Of a stretch of 39,203 nt of DNA, positions 1 to 13,200 are shown piece after piece. The DNA lies in contig BLXT01000825.1 of NCBI GenBank assembly GCA_019648995.1, positions 3,534,561 to 3,573,763 on the forward strand. Reading direction: 5' to 3'. The translations under genes were made by a program, and so were the position numbers. The stretch's first letter is position 1. Every line of letters begins with the position of its first letter. The notes beneath the pieces are model-generated. The model did not search any database. It worked only from the letters and a program-made list of their open reading frames with translations, and was not told the DNA's origin. This stretch comes from Plakobranchus ocellatus. Taxonomy: Eukaryota > Mollusca > Gastropoda > Plakobranchidae.

Positions 1-97
1 CTACTACTGCTACTACTACTGCTACTACTACTACTACTGCTACTGCTGCTGCTGCTGCTGTGCTGCTGCTGCTGTGCTGCTGCTGCTGCTGCTGCTG

Positions 98-159
<62 letters not shown>

Positions 160-274
160 GCTACTATTACTGCTACTACTACTGCTACTACTACTACTAC
201 TGCTACTGCTGCTGCTGCTGCTGCTGCTGCTGTGCTGCTGCTGCTGTGCTGCTGCTACTACTACTACTACTACT
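1..274. repeat. CTG/CTA trinucleotide microsatellite
   Basis: Almost the whole stretch is made of CTA and CTG triplets, with a few TGC and CCA interruptions. It reads as polyLeu, polyTyr/Cys or polySer depending on frame and strand, so the long open frames across it are artefacts of low complexity rather than genes. It runs off the left edge. Confidence 0.95.
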
Positions 275-1092
275 AGTGAAATGATAATTTTAAAGTAACA
301 AAGATCCAAAGCCGATAATTATTAATATCTTCGCATAAATGCTTGTGTAAGAATAGTCGAAAGAATTATAACATAGAGAACTTGCTATATTTTACTGCTG
401 TTGAGTTTAAACGCTCTGTAAGCAAGCGGTTCTCACTGGGAAGAGATGGCTCAGGGCGAGAGAAATTTCAACTTAAACTCTCGAAGACTAATGAGTTCGT
501 ATGAAAAGCAACAACAACAACAACAAAAAACACACACAAAAAAATCCCGAACCCATTAGTTCTCATGAACATTGAGTATGGCTGAACATTGGTTTTGGTT
601 TGATAGAGAGGCCATCATGGAAGAGTAAAACGAGGATAGACCATAACATGTCGTGTCTGAAATGTATTCTTTATTTCTTGCAGTGAAAATGTTGATGAAA
701 ACGTTGTTCACAATGAGCATTTATTAAAAAGGCTGTATGATGGATTATGGAGGAACACTAAATTCTTTTCTTTATACCTAGTAAAAAAGGGGTCTCGTGA
801 AAAAAAAAAGAGCAAATTTATATGGCTGCTCATACTGTATCAAATCTCTTGCCTAAAGGAAAATTATGTTTCTAGATTCATTTTTACTTCCACCTTGATG
901 GAACGCTATCATGCTGATTTCACTCTGCGTTTTGAGGGGAATCGAGTTCTGAAACGAACGATACCTCAAATTCCTAGCTTGAGCCACTTTAGTGCTTGAG
1001 TCAGTTCTTCAGTGAACAAAAAGTTGTTAGCAGCCCAACGTGTGTTATTTCACTTTGTGGCTTCCGATAGAGAAACAGCAGTAGCAGCCGAC
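275..1092. other. 5' flank and 5' leader of PHGDH
   Basis: No coding exon is recognised here. The transcript start cannot be placed and I see no convincing TATA box. The frame of exon 1 is open back to a TGA at 997-999, but there is no in-frame ATG before 1093. A short imperfect inverted repeat (ACTAATGAGTTCG at 487-499 against CGAACCCATTAGT at 548-560) encloses a CAA/CA-rich loop. Confidence 0.5.
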
Positions 1093-1227
1093 ATGGTCAT
1101 GGAGTTGCGAAAAGTTTTGATCAGCGATGAAGTTGATGAAAAGTGTGTTGATATACTTCATAGTAATGGGATATCAGTAACAAAAAATACAAAACTTTCT
1201 AAGAGTGAACTATTACAAATCATACCG
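1093..1227 (+). CDS. PHGDH: PHGDH exon 1 coding part (residues 1-45)
   Basis: It encodes [16 protein letters not shown] and continues to [14 protein letters not shown] matches the N-terminus of animal PHGDH. The donor GTAAGT is at 1228, phase 0. The open frame continues upstream to 1000 without an ATG, so those codons are taken as leader. Confidence 0.93.
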
Positions 1228-4200
1228 GTAAGTAGATCTAGACGCCTAAATTCAAATCGTTGGTGTAAAGAGCCTTGAGTGAATATGAAACCGAACTGGG
1301 CATGGTTTACTTTTATACTGGCATTCTATTAGATTACACAAAATCTGCTATATGAAGGCAAGAACTTTATTTGATGAAAATAAGATAAAATCTAAAGTAT
1401 CTCCTAGATCTAAATAGATTTTAGAGATAACGTAGGCCTAATTGAAAGACTTGCCATTATGCACACAGGCGATTTCGTTACATAAACATAGATCTAGATC
1501 TATATATCTATATCTAGATGTAGATCTAGATCTAGATCTATTACGTTACGAAATGAAGTTTAATCAAATGCGTACCTCGAGTCTAGATCTAGTTTATAAA
1601 GTTATAAAGATCTAGTTTATTGTTCACAATAAAAAAAATAATTTCGACTTTCTTCGTTTGATATAGATCTAGGTCTAGATCTATAGCCTATAATTTCAGA
1701 TATTTTTAACTCTTTATGCAGTCAAAGCTGCAGCCAGCATCATGAAAATATTTTTTTCAACCAGAAGCGGCACCCTGCGCCTTAAGGTTCTTAAAGGCTC
1801 TTGAAGTTGAGCTTAAAGGCTCTTGAAGTTGAATGCCAGTCATGAACGTAACAACTTATGACTTTGCGGAGTTTTTTACACTTTCTTTACTTCTGGAGAA
1901 AATTTCTGGGCTTTCTTGATCTAGAAGAAAGAAATAATTTTGTTTTTGACTTTTCCTTTGGCAAAAAAAATTAAAAACCTGGGTTTTTTTTTGTTAAGGG
2001 AAAAAAAATCTACAATGCCGTCATTATTTTTTTAAAAGTAAGACAAAGAGATGTACAAAGAAAATGTGTTCCTTTTCACATGATTAAATAGTTAAACCTT
2101 GATATGACAAGTTGAAAAGCAGTCTAGTATCCACCTGAAGACACTCTGGAGTTTTTTAATGTAACTGACAATTCAAATTTATTTGGAGTGTCATACATAG
2201 TTTACATCTTTGTGTACAAAAATGATTACTCTACATAAATACAACCTTTAGTATTACAGCTAACATGAACAAAGTGGGTGTAAAGGTCCATGATGTGTGC
2301 AAAGATTTTCCAATAATTTGCTCAAAGCAATAGTCCATATATATAATGACAACATGAGGTTATTTTAGTTACCCATGAACAATTTTAAAAATTTATCAAA
2401 AAACATTAAATCTTTTAAACTTTTTAAGAAAAAAAAATAAAACCTCTTTGTTATAAACTCATGGATCAAGGGGACTGAGTTTTAGTTTTTTAGCTCCAAA
2501 TTGGCAATAACTGTTGAAATGAATAACATGTGATGTCAAGAAAATGTTTTCCATTTTCATGACATTTAATGGTCATACTGTGAAAGTGATGACTGGCTTG
2601 TTAGCAGTCTAACTGTCAGAGTTTTACTTTTCTTGTGTGCATATTTTGAAGTTTTGTCATCAAAACTTCATCTAATTTAATTTGACATTAAGCTTTTATT
2701 ATAGAGTGATACATCATTCAATTTTTTCCTTATCTTGGTCTAGATTTTTGCAGTTAAAGTAGCAAATTTGGGTTGTTTGGGCTTTCAGGGCTCTGCTAGA
2801 ACAGGGCGCTGGTGGTGGGTCTCAAATTAAGAAAGAGATATCATCATGCAAAATGGATTGCTTGGGCCTAGAGATATTGTAGCTAAATTGTGTCTATTTT
2901 CCTTAAAAGCATTTCACTATAAGGTATGCAAGTGAGGTAAGAGAGTTTTAATGAAAAGATAAATTGATGAAACATATCTCTCCAGCCCTACTGAAATATT
3001 GTAGAGTAGACAAACACACATGCTATTGTTTTGCTTAACAAGATGATCTCAGCTCATATCTTGATTGGGCTAAGGATGCAATCTCCGCTTTTACCGCCTA
3101 TCAGTGAATGGGAAACCAGATGTTGGTGTGGGAAACAACCTGACCAATAGTACACCACCATACAATGTATTTTCCTAAAAAAAAAAAAAAAAAAAAAAAT
3201 ATCACAGAAGTAACAACTTCAGGCTATCCTAAGCTGTGGTAAAGAGATATGAAGCACACTAAACCATCAAATTAAATCAAAAGAATGGAAGTTAGACTAG
3301 GGATGCCAGTTTTCCGATTTAAACAGGATTTCCGACTTTTTGCCTAATTTTTATTACTTAAAAGTCAATTATACTTCAACTACAGCTTTGAGAAAACTAT
3401 TTATGTCTATACAAGTTTCCTGCTTTTTTGTCAGAAGCCACTGGCATCCCTGCTAGACACATCTGAACTAGATTGAACAAACTTAGAAAATTTTATATTA
3501 AAGTTTGTTCATGCTTTTGATATAATTTGATTGTACATTGTGACTGATGCTTATTCTTTGTCTCCTTACCCCACTCAATACCTTGATTGAAATTTTTTTT
3601 TTTTTAAGGAATATGATGGACTGATTGTCAGATCTGCCACCAAGGTCACAGCAGAAGTAATAAATGCTGGCAAAAACCTCAAGATTATTGGACGTGCTGG
3701 CACAGGGGTAGACAACATAGATACTGAGGCTGCCACCAGAAATGGCGTAATTGTCATGAAGTAATTTCTTTTCTCCATTTCTTACATTGACACAATGACA
3801 TGTTATGGAGATGTGATTTTAAAAGGTTCTTTCATATGGCATCAGAAATCCTTTTTTTTTTTTAAATAGTGGTATTTTATATTCCATATTTGTACACGGG
3901 CTAGTAAGTAGAACATCTTTATTATACAGTATAAAGCACAATTAGTTAGGAAATATTGGCTTCTGAATTTTTACTGAAAAATTATGTTTTGGTACACTTT
4001 GTGTGGTTTACTGCTATTTTGACATAATTTTACATGGAGGTGCTTTCAATTTTTTTGTCTTTCCTTTTTCATTTTTATATTTAAATAATTCTGCAACATT
4101 ATGTCTTTCAGCACACCAGGTGGTAATACTCTCAGTGCTGCAGAACATACGTGCACGCTGATTATAGCCCTTACAAGGTGAGATAATTACTATTGCAGTG

Positions 4201-7200
4201 TGATACTTCTTGATACCTATTTCTAAAAAGATCTGTCGCATATTGATTGTGGCTTGTTTTCTACAAAGTCACTATTTACAAAACATGCTTTACGATTATC
4301 ACAGGTGTTATATTTAAGGCATAATCATTTGACATCTCTGTATCAGAAGAGTGATGCATGCCTTGAAATTAACGCAGGTGCTAGTTTCGAGGCATGCCTT
4401 GAAAATAATGCTGAAGTTGCTATTTGCAAGGCATGCCTAGTGATTATCACAGAACTTATTTTCAAGGCATACTCATATAGGCATGGGTTTGCATACTCAT
4501 ATAGGCTTGGGTGTGGGCTCCCCCCTTAACATTAGTGTGATTTAACTTCTTATAGCTGCTAATTTTATTTTGTTTTTGCTTTTAAAAATATCTTATTCAC
4601 TGACTTTTGACAGGCTGTTCAATCTCTTAAATATTTAATACAATTAAAATAAAAATTCCTGGAATTTTTCTTCAATTACTAGATACTTGCATATCATATT
4701 TTAGATGCATATGGGAATAAAATAGAGAAATGTTAATTTTAGTGTTGGGTTACCTCGCATACATATGCTTGCATTTTAAGTGCATGTTGATTTGCAATGG
4801 TGTTAAATTGAGCCACATGTTCGTGATTCAAGCCGCAAAACTTGATAAAAGGGACTCAGCTCTGTCTTAAAAATAACCCTGTTACTAGCCTCAAGGCATG
4901 CCTTGAAAATAATGCTGGTGCTATTCTCAAGGCATGCCTTGAAAATAATGATGTTGTTAGCCTCAAGGCATGCCTTAAAAATAACGCTGGTATTAGTCTC
5001 AAGACATGCCTTGCTTTCCTATATTTCTTGTTGGATGAAAAAATTTATATTAGACCTCTCAAATTAACCCCATGGCACATACTTGGAAATAAGTTTGGCT
5101 AGAGTGTAGCTGCTATGCTGGTATGGCTTACTTGCTGTAAAAAAATGGAGCGTGGCAGAAAGGGTGCTCATTGAAAACTTTATCCATGACTTTGTTTTTA
5201 TGAAAAAAAAAAACTATAAAAACTATACAATGTCGAATACTAACTAAATCATTGTTCTATTTTTTCATTTGTTTCTGTTTCAAAAGCATGATTTAATTTA
5301 TGTACATATATATGTATGATGAAGAGGAAATGGGGTGTATAAACAGACATGCCTACTGTTCCGGAAATTCCGGATTCGTTCCGGAATTCTACCAGAAAAT
5401 GACCTACGTTACGGAAATCTGCATTATTATCACAAAATCCGGAATTTCGCCGATTTGTGATTGGTCATACTCTCAGAAATAATCCTAGTCAAGATGTCTA
5501 GCGGCGCATCTCTGCATAAATAACCGACAATATTAAAGGACTTAGATAAAAAAAATAACGGCATTAAACTTTTCAAACTTATTAAATGCATGGCGCTCTT
5601 TGCTACACCTTTTTTTATAACACCCAGCGTGCATCTTGCAGACTGAGGAGGGGTTGGGGTGGTTTGGGGCAAACCTATCGATGAATAGACGAACAGAGGC
5701 CTACCATCAATCCCATCACTGACTGCTGCCGCATTGACGGTCGGTCATTCACACTGTGACGTCACTCACCTGGACTAAAGTTTTTTTTTCAACAGACATA
5801 TCTTTACGAGGAAAGACATATCTTTGCGAGGAAAGCAAATACGAAAATTCTGACTGCAAATTTGAAATCAGCGACCTCGATTTAAGCAATTCATCGCAGC
5901 AGAATTTCAATTTTTATAGAAATAAAGATTTTTGGGATAATTTTTCCCATTTTAAATCTGTCAACTGTACTATTGTAGGTCAATGGTTTGGTCGGACTTA
6001 ATTATCTAGACTTTAAGACTACTATATGCACAGTCTTATATCTAGAGAAGTTATAAACCCAGCATTGAACTTAGGCTCGATGCGAGCCTGTCTGATTGAT
6101 GCCAGGCTCTTGCCATTGCCAGTCCTATAATAATACTATGAACTATCCATAGATTTAGATTTTAATATAATACGATCAGGCCTGCGTATCTTGGATAAGT
6201 CTATGTCTCTTCAAAATGACCAAAAAGAAATTGCTCTACACAGAAGCTTCAATCCGCAAAAGACAACAGCATTGTACTGTATTCGAAAAGAATGCATCGA
6301 GGCAATCCGCATCTTAGGGATAGAAAAGAAAAATGTTTAATGGAATTTTCTATTTCAGAAAAGTTAATAAAATTGAATTCCACTGGTAACATTGAAATAA
6401 GTTACCCAAAGTTAAACAAGTCTTTGCAGTACGAGTAGAATGAAAATTTTAAGGACAAATTTTCTTTTCATAATGTCGTTAGTCTAGGGCCGATTTGCTC
6501 AATATTAATGTAAACAGGTTGGAATGTAAGCACGGAGGCTAATTAAAATGTTAAGCAGTTGGCTTAGTTTTTGTGCCGATTTAGACAGGAACTGATATCC
6601 TCTACACTCTCCCCCGTCCTAAAGGTCCACCTCTGTGATTAATTGGAACTTAGTTGAACTGAGTGGTTTTTTTTGTTTTTTGTTTAATCAGCGTCAGTTC
6701 CCGTCATATCCAGACGTTAACTAACTGGCTTTCCTCAAGAGGTAAAGGCTTCCCTGCATTTTTGCAACATTACCTTTCAATAACAATGTACATGTAATTG
6801 ATTTTAGAAAACAATCTAATGAGCACAAAATCATAGACCCATTTTTAATTCCAAGATAAGGAAAAAATACATCCTTTTTAGCAAACAGGGCAAGACTTGA
6901 CTTAAACTCAAGTCTGGGTCATTGACTTGCATTAATGAACTAACTACCAATTAAATTGTAAAGCGTCTCTAAGTTTTCCAGTAATAATGTTACTTATGTA
7001 TCCTTTTGTTCACAACAGTATTACATGTATAGCTTTTAATAGTACTACTGGCCCTAGTGTCACTGGTCATTGATATGATGTGTATGTGTAGCGCTAATGA
7101 GAAAGGGAGGTATTCTAGACCTACCCTCTAGCAAGAATGGGCCAGTAACTTTGCTCTACTTTTAACAGTAAGAACACAAACAAAGCATTTACCAAACCAA

Positions 7201-10200
7201 TCAGACACACTTACTCCTCTTGCACTTAGTTATATTATAGAGCACAACCCCGCCCCTCTCTCCTCATGAGGCCCTTCTTATAGGGCTCCACATCACACCA
7301 ATTATATTATGTCAGGAAAGAAGAAACCCACAAATTTTTTCTAGGATTTCATTGATTGATAATTAAAAAGACTCTTCTTCAGGTATCTCATCTGGTACAG
7401 ACATTGGCAATCATGTACCTTCACTCAAACCTATTCACAGTTAACCTCATAAAGTTGTTGCTACCCTTGTCTATTGCCCATGACTAAAGACTGTCAATAA
7501 AAGTTTTTCTCTGTCTACCTTTCTTGTGTTTGCCTTCAATCTTTCCAGTGAATGCTAAGTGTTCTTAGCAAATATGGCCTAAAACTGTAGTTGCCTCTGT
7601 TTTATGGTTTAAATTAGTGATAGCTCAAGATTAGCCTCTTTCGGTATCAATTCATTAGACTTTTTTTCTTCCATAATATCCTCATCATTCTTCTGAAAAC
7701 CACATCTCTACTGCTTCAAATAAGCATACAAAAGTACTAACCATACATATGTTTTCATTACCCTTATTTTGGTTTTCTTACTTATGTATCTGTTTGCCAG
7801 TATATGTTTCATTTTTCAGAATGTATCTTTGGCCATAGCTATTCTTTTATTTATTTCACCTGTGCATCTGCCATCTGATGTGATCAGGTAAACTAGATAT
7901 TTTAATTTTGTAACTTGTTTGATTTGTTCGCCTTTGCTAATGAGATTGCATTTGGGGTTAGAGGATTTCTTTGAGATGACCATATATTTCGTTTTCTTTA
8001 CATTCAAAGACAGACCCATTCTTTCGCTCTCTAAAATGCAGTATCTAGAAGATTTTGGATTTGTTCGCCAGATTCTGCTGTTAAAACTGTATCATCTGCA
8101 TACCTGAGATTATTAAGATTCTCTCCATCTATTTTTAAGCCCGAAACGAGATTCCTTAAGATTAATTTGATATATCATATGGGTTTAAAAAGATCAGGAG
8201 ACATTACACATTCCTGCCTTACACCTCTTGTGATGGATTTGAAATCACTATGTTCTCCTTCAATTCTTACAGATGTAGTTTGACCCCAATATAAATTTCT
8301 ATTTACTCTCAGATCTTTCCCATCAATGTCTGATTTTTCTAGCATACGAAACAGCTCTACATGTTTACTTTGTCAAGGCCTTTGAATAATCAATGAAACA
8401 GAGGTAGAGATCTTTTTGCATTTTTCTACACATTTGCGTTTCTAGTCCCTTTATCAAGCATAAAGCCAAACTGTTTTTTCAGATATTTCTGGTCTCAGAC
8501 TCATGCATCATATATGCATCAAAACACGCATTTTTGTAAAATGGCTCATTAAACTGATTGTTCTCTAAGTTTACATTCTATTGCTCCATTTGTTTGAAGC
8601 AGCCCTCTAAGAAAAGATTTACAAAGATCCTCTGGAACTTTACCACTATTGTATATTGCATTAAAAAGTTTTGTTGTTAGATCTAGTCCTATATTATTTA
8701 ATGCTTTAATTATTTATACTAGTATGTTATCTGATCCTGTGGTTTTTCAATTTTTCCTTTTCTTTATTGCTACTTCTACCTCTTCTTTAAGGATAGTTGG
8801 GTCTTCTATGTTTTTCTCTACTTTGGGTTTTTTCCGACTTGCCAACCCTTGCAATCAGTTGTATTTATTACAACGGCCAGAAAGGACCTATTTTGCTTAT
8901 TCTGAGCCAAAAATGCCTATGTCAAAACTGACGATTTATCACATCTCTGACTTTAAAAGAAAGTAAACGTTCCTATCAAAGTAATTGAGTTTTAGATTAA
9001 CTACACACAAATCAGAAAGGAACACAATCGAGGTCTAGACTAGTCGATATAGCTGAGTCGTCATGACGCAAAAATAGCAAATTCGATTACGCAGTAAAAC
9101 AGGCCCTGTGTGACAAATCACAGCCTCCGATGGTTTTGCTTATTACCTTTAAGGAAAATGCATATCAAAATTTTTTCAAGTTATAGGTACTCAAATATGC
9201 AACTTATAGATTGGCAAGTCTGTTTTTTTGCACCTATCATCTTTAAAAAGATCTTCAACATATTCTGACCATCTGTTTAGTATTTCCTTCTTTCCTATTA
9301 ACATTTGTGCGTGTTTTGATTTGATACAGCCAGGGCTACTACATTTGATTTTCTTACCACTGATGTTCTTAATTTTAGCCTGCATGAATTTGCTGTCTAT
9401 ATTTAGCTTTTGCTCTATTTCCAAATATTGTTGATTAATCCATTCTTCTTTGCTGCAGTGCATTTTATTTTGATTTTTTTGTTAAGGTCTTTGTATTTGG
9501 CTTCTACATTTTTTGGTTTGCGCCTTTCTTCCATCAAATGGATTATTTATTAGGGATTAAAGGGATCACACAGTCTTATATGAATGGTCAAGGAGCACTT
9601 TTGACTTATAAGCAGGTCTAATGTTAAAGCCAGTATAGTGGCTCTCCGCTGTTACCCAAGTGGGAGGGTCTGGTTCAATCATTGGGCTTTCTCAGTTTGC
9701 TGTGCCCCTGAATTTTCCTCACTATCAGGTAGGTATATTGGCTTTGCTGTGGAAGTGGGTTTAAAAGCAGAAATGAACATTTTTTAGATACAAAATCAAT
9801 AATCCACAATATATTGATAAAAAATTAATAAAATCTCCTGGATTTTTTTATCCTACTAGATGATATGTTTGACTTAATTTTTATTTCTTTCAGAAACTTG
9901 GGTGCTGCATCAATGTCTATGAAAGAGGGCAAATGGGATCGAAAAGCTTTCATGGGTTCAGAGTTGTATGGAAAAACATTGGGCATCATTGGTTTAGGTA
10001 GGATAGGCAAAGAGGTTGCAACCAGAATGCAGGCTTTTGGAATGAGGGTAAGCATAAACGAAACATTGGCCTTGTGATTTGATATAAATGAATGACACAA
10101 GATTAGAAAGAGCAGAGAGGATAGAGAAGGATGGGTGATGTTTGCCCAGTTAAATAAAAATTGGTCACTGAAATCAACTTGACTCTGAGTAGATTAAAAA

Positions 10201-13200
10201 AGGATTGATCTCATGTTTGCAAGTGGTTGATATAAAGTGTTTTTAAAGATGCTTGCCCTATTGATTTGATGGATGATTTGAATATAATAATAAAGAAAAA
10301 AAAAATGAGATAGAATAATATTTGTGTAAAGTCCTTAATGGATGGGAGAAATGCTTTGAATTTGACTACCTTGAAAGGTTTATCTTTTTAAATGTTCAAA
10401 TGCCATATTTGAGAAAATCTGTCATCATTTAATGCTGTTCTGGGTTCCTCACTTTTTCCTTCAGACCATTGGTTTTGATCCAATTGTGAAACCTGAGGAG
10501 TGTGCTGAATGGGATACAAAATGGATGTCACTGGATGATCTTTGGCCTCAAGCAGATTACATTACAGTACATACACCTCTCATACCCCAAACCAAACGTA
10601 ATTAGAAGGCTTGTGATGTTGATTTTTTTTTTTTTTTACTGCATGTAACCTCCGCCTTTTCATCTTTGAAAATTTTGTTTTTTTACAAATGATCCTTTTG
10701 TTTTTAATTTCATTTATAAATTTTAGAAACCTCTTCATAAATTCAAGATCTGCTGCTTGGCCATTTTGATGCACTTGGATGTTTTTAAAGGTTATTTCTC
10801 CTGGTCCTTGCCCAGCTCTGTTTGAAATTTTTAAATTTATAATTTTCCCCTCTGTATCTGCCTCTTACAGTTTTTTCCTAGTTGCTGTTGTTAAACAAAT
10901 CTAAAATTTTGAAGTTAAGGAGGTATCTTGAGACCAGTAATATTGAATGAAGTGTCATTTTTAGAAAAAAAAACAAACTTTATTTTCTGAAATATTTTTC
11001 AAAGAAATCATCTTCAAATGGTCATTTCTTGAAAGAGAAAATCTTTGCCTTTAAATGGGTTACAGATTGCATCTTTGGTGTAGTAATAATGATTTCAAAT
11101 GTTAAAAATGAGCATTGCTACTTATTTTAATAGTTTGAATTGATTTTTTATCTTTCAATTTACGACATAAAAAAAAATCACCATACGCTAACTGTTCTTA
11201 CTATTGTTTGTAGGCATCATATTTATGATTTATGTATTTCGAGAAGTATGTATATTGGGAAAATTGCTTTCTACATATTTGTAGAATTCAGAAACTCAAA
11301 TCAATAGACAAAATGTGTTATGATAAAGATAGGGATTTGAAACTGTTAACCTGAGTATGATTTTAATTTTAACACACATTTTTTATTTAAATGGTTGATT
11401 TTGCATGGTATGCATGTACTGAGTTACTGTGAATATTGGAAAAAATAAATAGTTCTGTATTTGTTTCTTTCAAGAGATTTCCTGCAGATTTAACTTTTTT
11501 TTGCCAGATCTTCTTAATGACACAACATTTGCAAAATGCAAGAAAGGAGTGAGGGTGGTTAATTGTGCTCGGGGTGGCATCATTGATGAGGCAGCACTTT
11601 TGAGAGCTCTTGAATCTGGTCAATGTGCTGGTGCTGGCCTTGATGTTTTTGCAGAGGTACATTTTTTTAATTATTTTTTTTCTTGCAGTGTTTTTCTTAA
11701 TTTAAACAATTTTTTTTTTTGGGAATGATTGTATGAAGAACAATTTTGGAATTTATTGTATCAAAAATTGTTAAGGAAAATTGAAAAATGATGCAAGGAA
11801 GGTTTGCATGTTGTCAATACCACTCAATAAACAATTTTTATATTGACATGATTGTGAATTTTTGCAAAATATTTTTTTTTCTGCAAAGTATGCAGGTAAT
11901 TTGGGATTAATAGCCTTTATTTATTGTGAACAGTTTAGTTCAATCCAACCCATGAAAAAAAATCAAATTGTAAACGAATGAATTGTCATGATTAACAAAA
12001 AGGTTTTTCATATCAGTAACTCATATTTGCAATGAATTATATCTCACCACAATATAGACTAGATGTTTTCTTTTTATTAAAGATTCTGGAGCCCTGTCTC
12101 ACACAGGTTTTTTACATGTCACCTTTTATTTTGTGAGCTTAATTTTGAGTTTAAGGGTGCACCTTACAGAGATGGGCATTCTCCGGATTTTTCCGGAATT
12201 CTGGATTTTTGTTGTTTTTAAGTAAGAAATTTATTATAAAACTACACCAGATATGCTCCATTTGACACGCAATTTAAAATATTTTCTAAGGGAGAATGCC
12301 CCCAGACCCCTTTTGTAAATGCTTCCACCTTCGGCGGTTGTGGCGTCCATGCGACTACCTCAGGATTTTTTGGGGGAAGTTGTGCCCATCTCTGACCTTA
12401 AAAAACATTCTCCAGTATCCAGGTTCTAACCCTGCCAGTCTTTAAAAATTGGCAAATGATGATAGTGTGGCTGCACAGGAACATCCTTCACGTGGGTCCA
12501 GATACAAAAATTGAGATAGAGATAGTTTTGGATTCTCCAAACATTTCTGGACATTTTGCTCTTTATTTGGTTTAGTTAATAAATAATGGTGTTTAAAAGT
12601 CACCCTGTTGAGGAAACATAGTTTTGAGAGAATTGCTTCAAAAGTTTTATGTAGTTTTCAGCTGATAGAATAGATGGTCAAATTGGTACCGACACATGGT
12701 GCTCATACACCTAACCATTGTTCATTCTAACCCACAAATGAAAATCTTAACAAATATTTTTTGTTGAAAATGAACATTTAATTAACGGGTTTAACATTTT
12801 TGGCCCTCGGCCACGACGTTGTCCAGTTCTATAATTAATCTGCCACATTAACTTCAATCTATCTATGTCAAAATCTTTAAATTTAATCACTAGTGGGCTA
12901 TCAAAATTACGATTTTGGAGAGAGGAAAGGATAGAGAGAAGGAGAGACAGAATGAAAAAGGGAGACACTGGCATTGTTGTGTATTGATTTATATCAAATT
13001 ATCAACACAGCGTGATTAATTCATTTCTTTCGCTTTGTTCATCACCTGCAACATGTTTTTCATAAAAAAAACAACACCATCATAGGCCTGTGAATTGGCT
13101 GAGTTTAGGTATAAAAGTTTTGTAATTTTCAAGTCATTCATTGAGGATGCAAAGGTGGGTTAGTCAAGTTTTGATTGAAAGATGAAGGACTGACCTTTGA

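Larger units (their letters stand above)
1228..3608 (+). other. PHGDH intron 1
   Basis: The 2.4-kb intron holds the (ATCTAG) repeat at 1489-1541 with scattered single copies to about 1690, a tandem duplication of about 21 bp at 1791-1832, an A-run at 3177-3199 and the TIR element at 3299-3451. No other exon is seen. Confidence 0.85.
4178..9893 (+). other. PHGDH intron 3
   Basis: The 5.7-kb intron holds two blocks of a 36-bp minisatellite (4350-5016), an unidentified element-like stretch (5346-6000), and the minus-strand LINE with its insert (about 7345-9530). Between about 6000 and 7340 I see no feature. Near 9640-9720 a GGTTCAATC-like box suggests, weakly, a tRNA-derived SINE. Confidence 0.8.

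Noticed and set aside
40-309. Long Ser-, Leu- and Tyr-rich open frames at the left edge
   Set aside because: They are translations of a CTG/CTA microsatellite in three frames.
1012-1092. N-terminal extension of PHGDH from a GTG at 1012
   Set aside because: No in-frame ATG, a stop at 997, and the added residues have no counterpart in the family. Treated as leader.
7000-7520. A plus-strand LTR with CCAAT, TATA and AATAAA words
   Set aside because: Most of this interval is explained on the minus strand as the C-terminal end of the LINE (MIANVC and preceding segments), so the AATAAA at 7495 is incidental.
9627-9790. tRNA-derived SINE
   Set aside because: GGTTCAATC resembles a B box, but the A box is poor and no poly-A or repeat tail or target duplication is clear. 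Noted only in the intron 3 entry.
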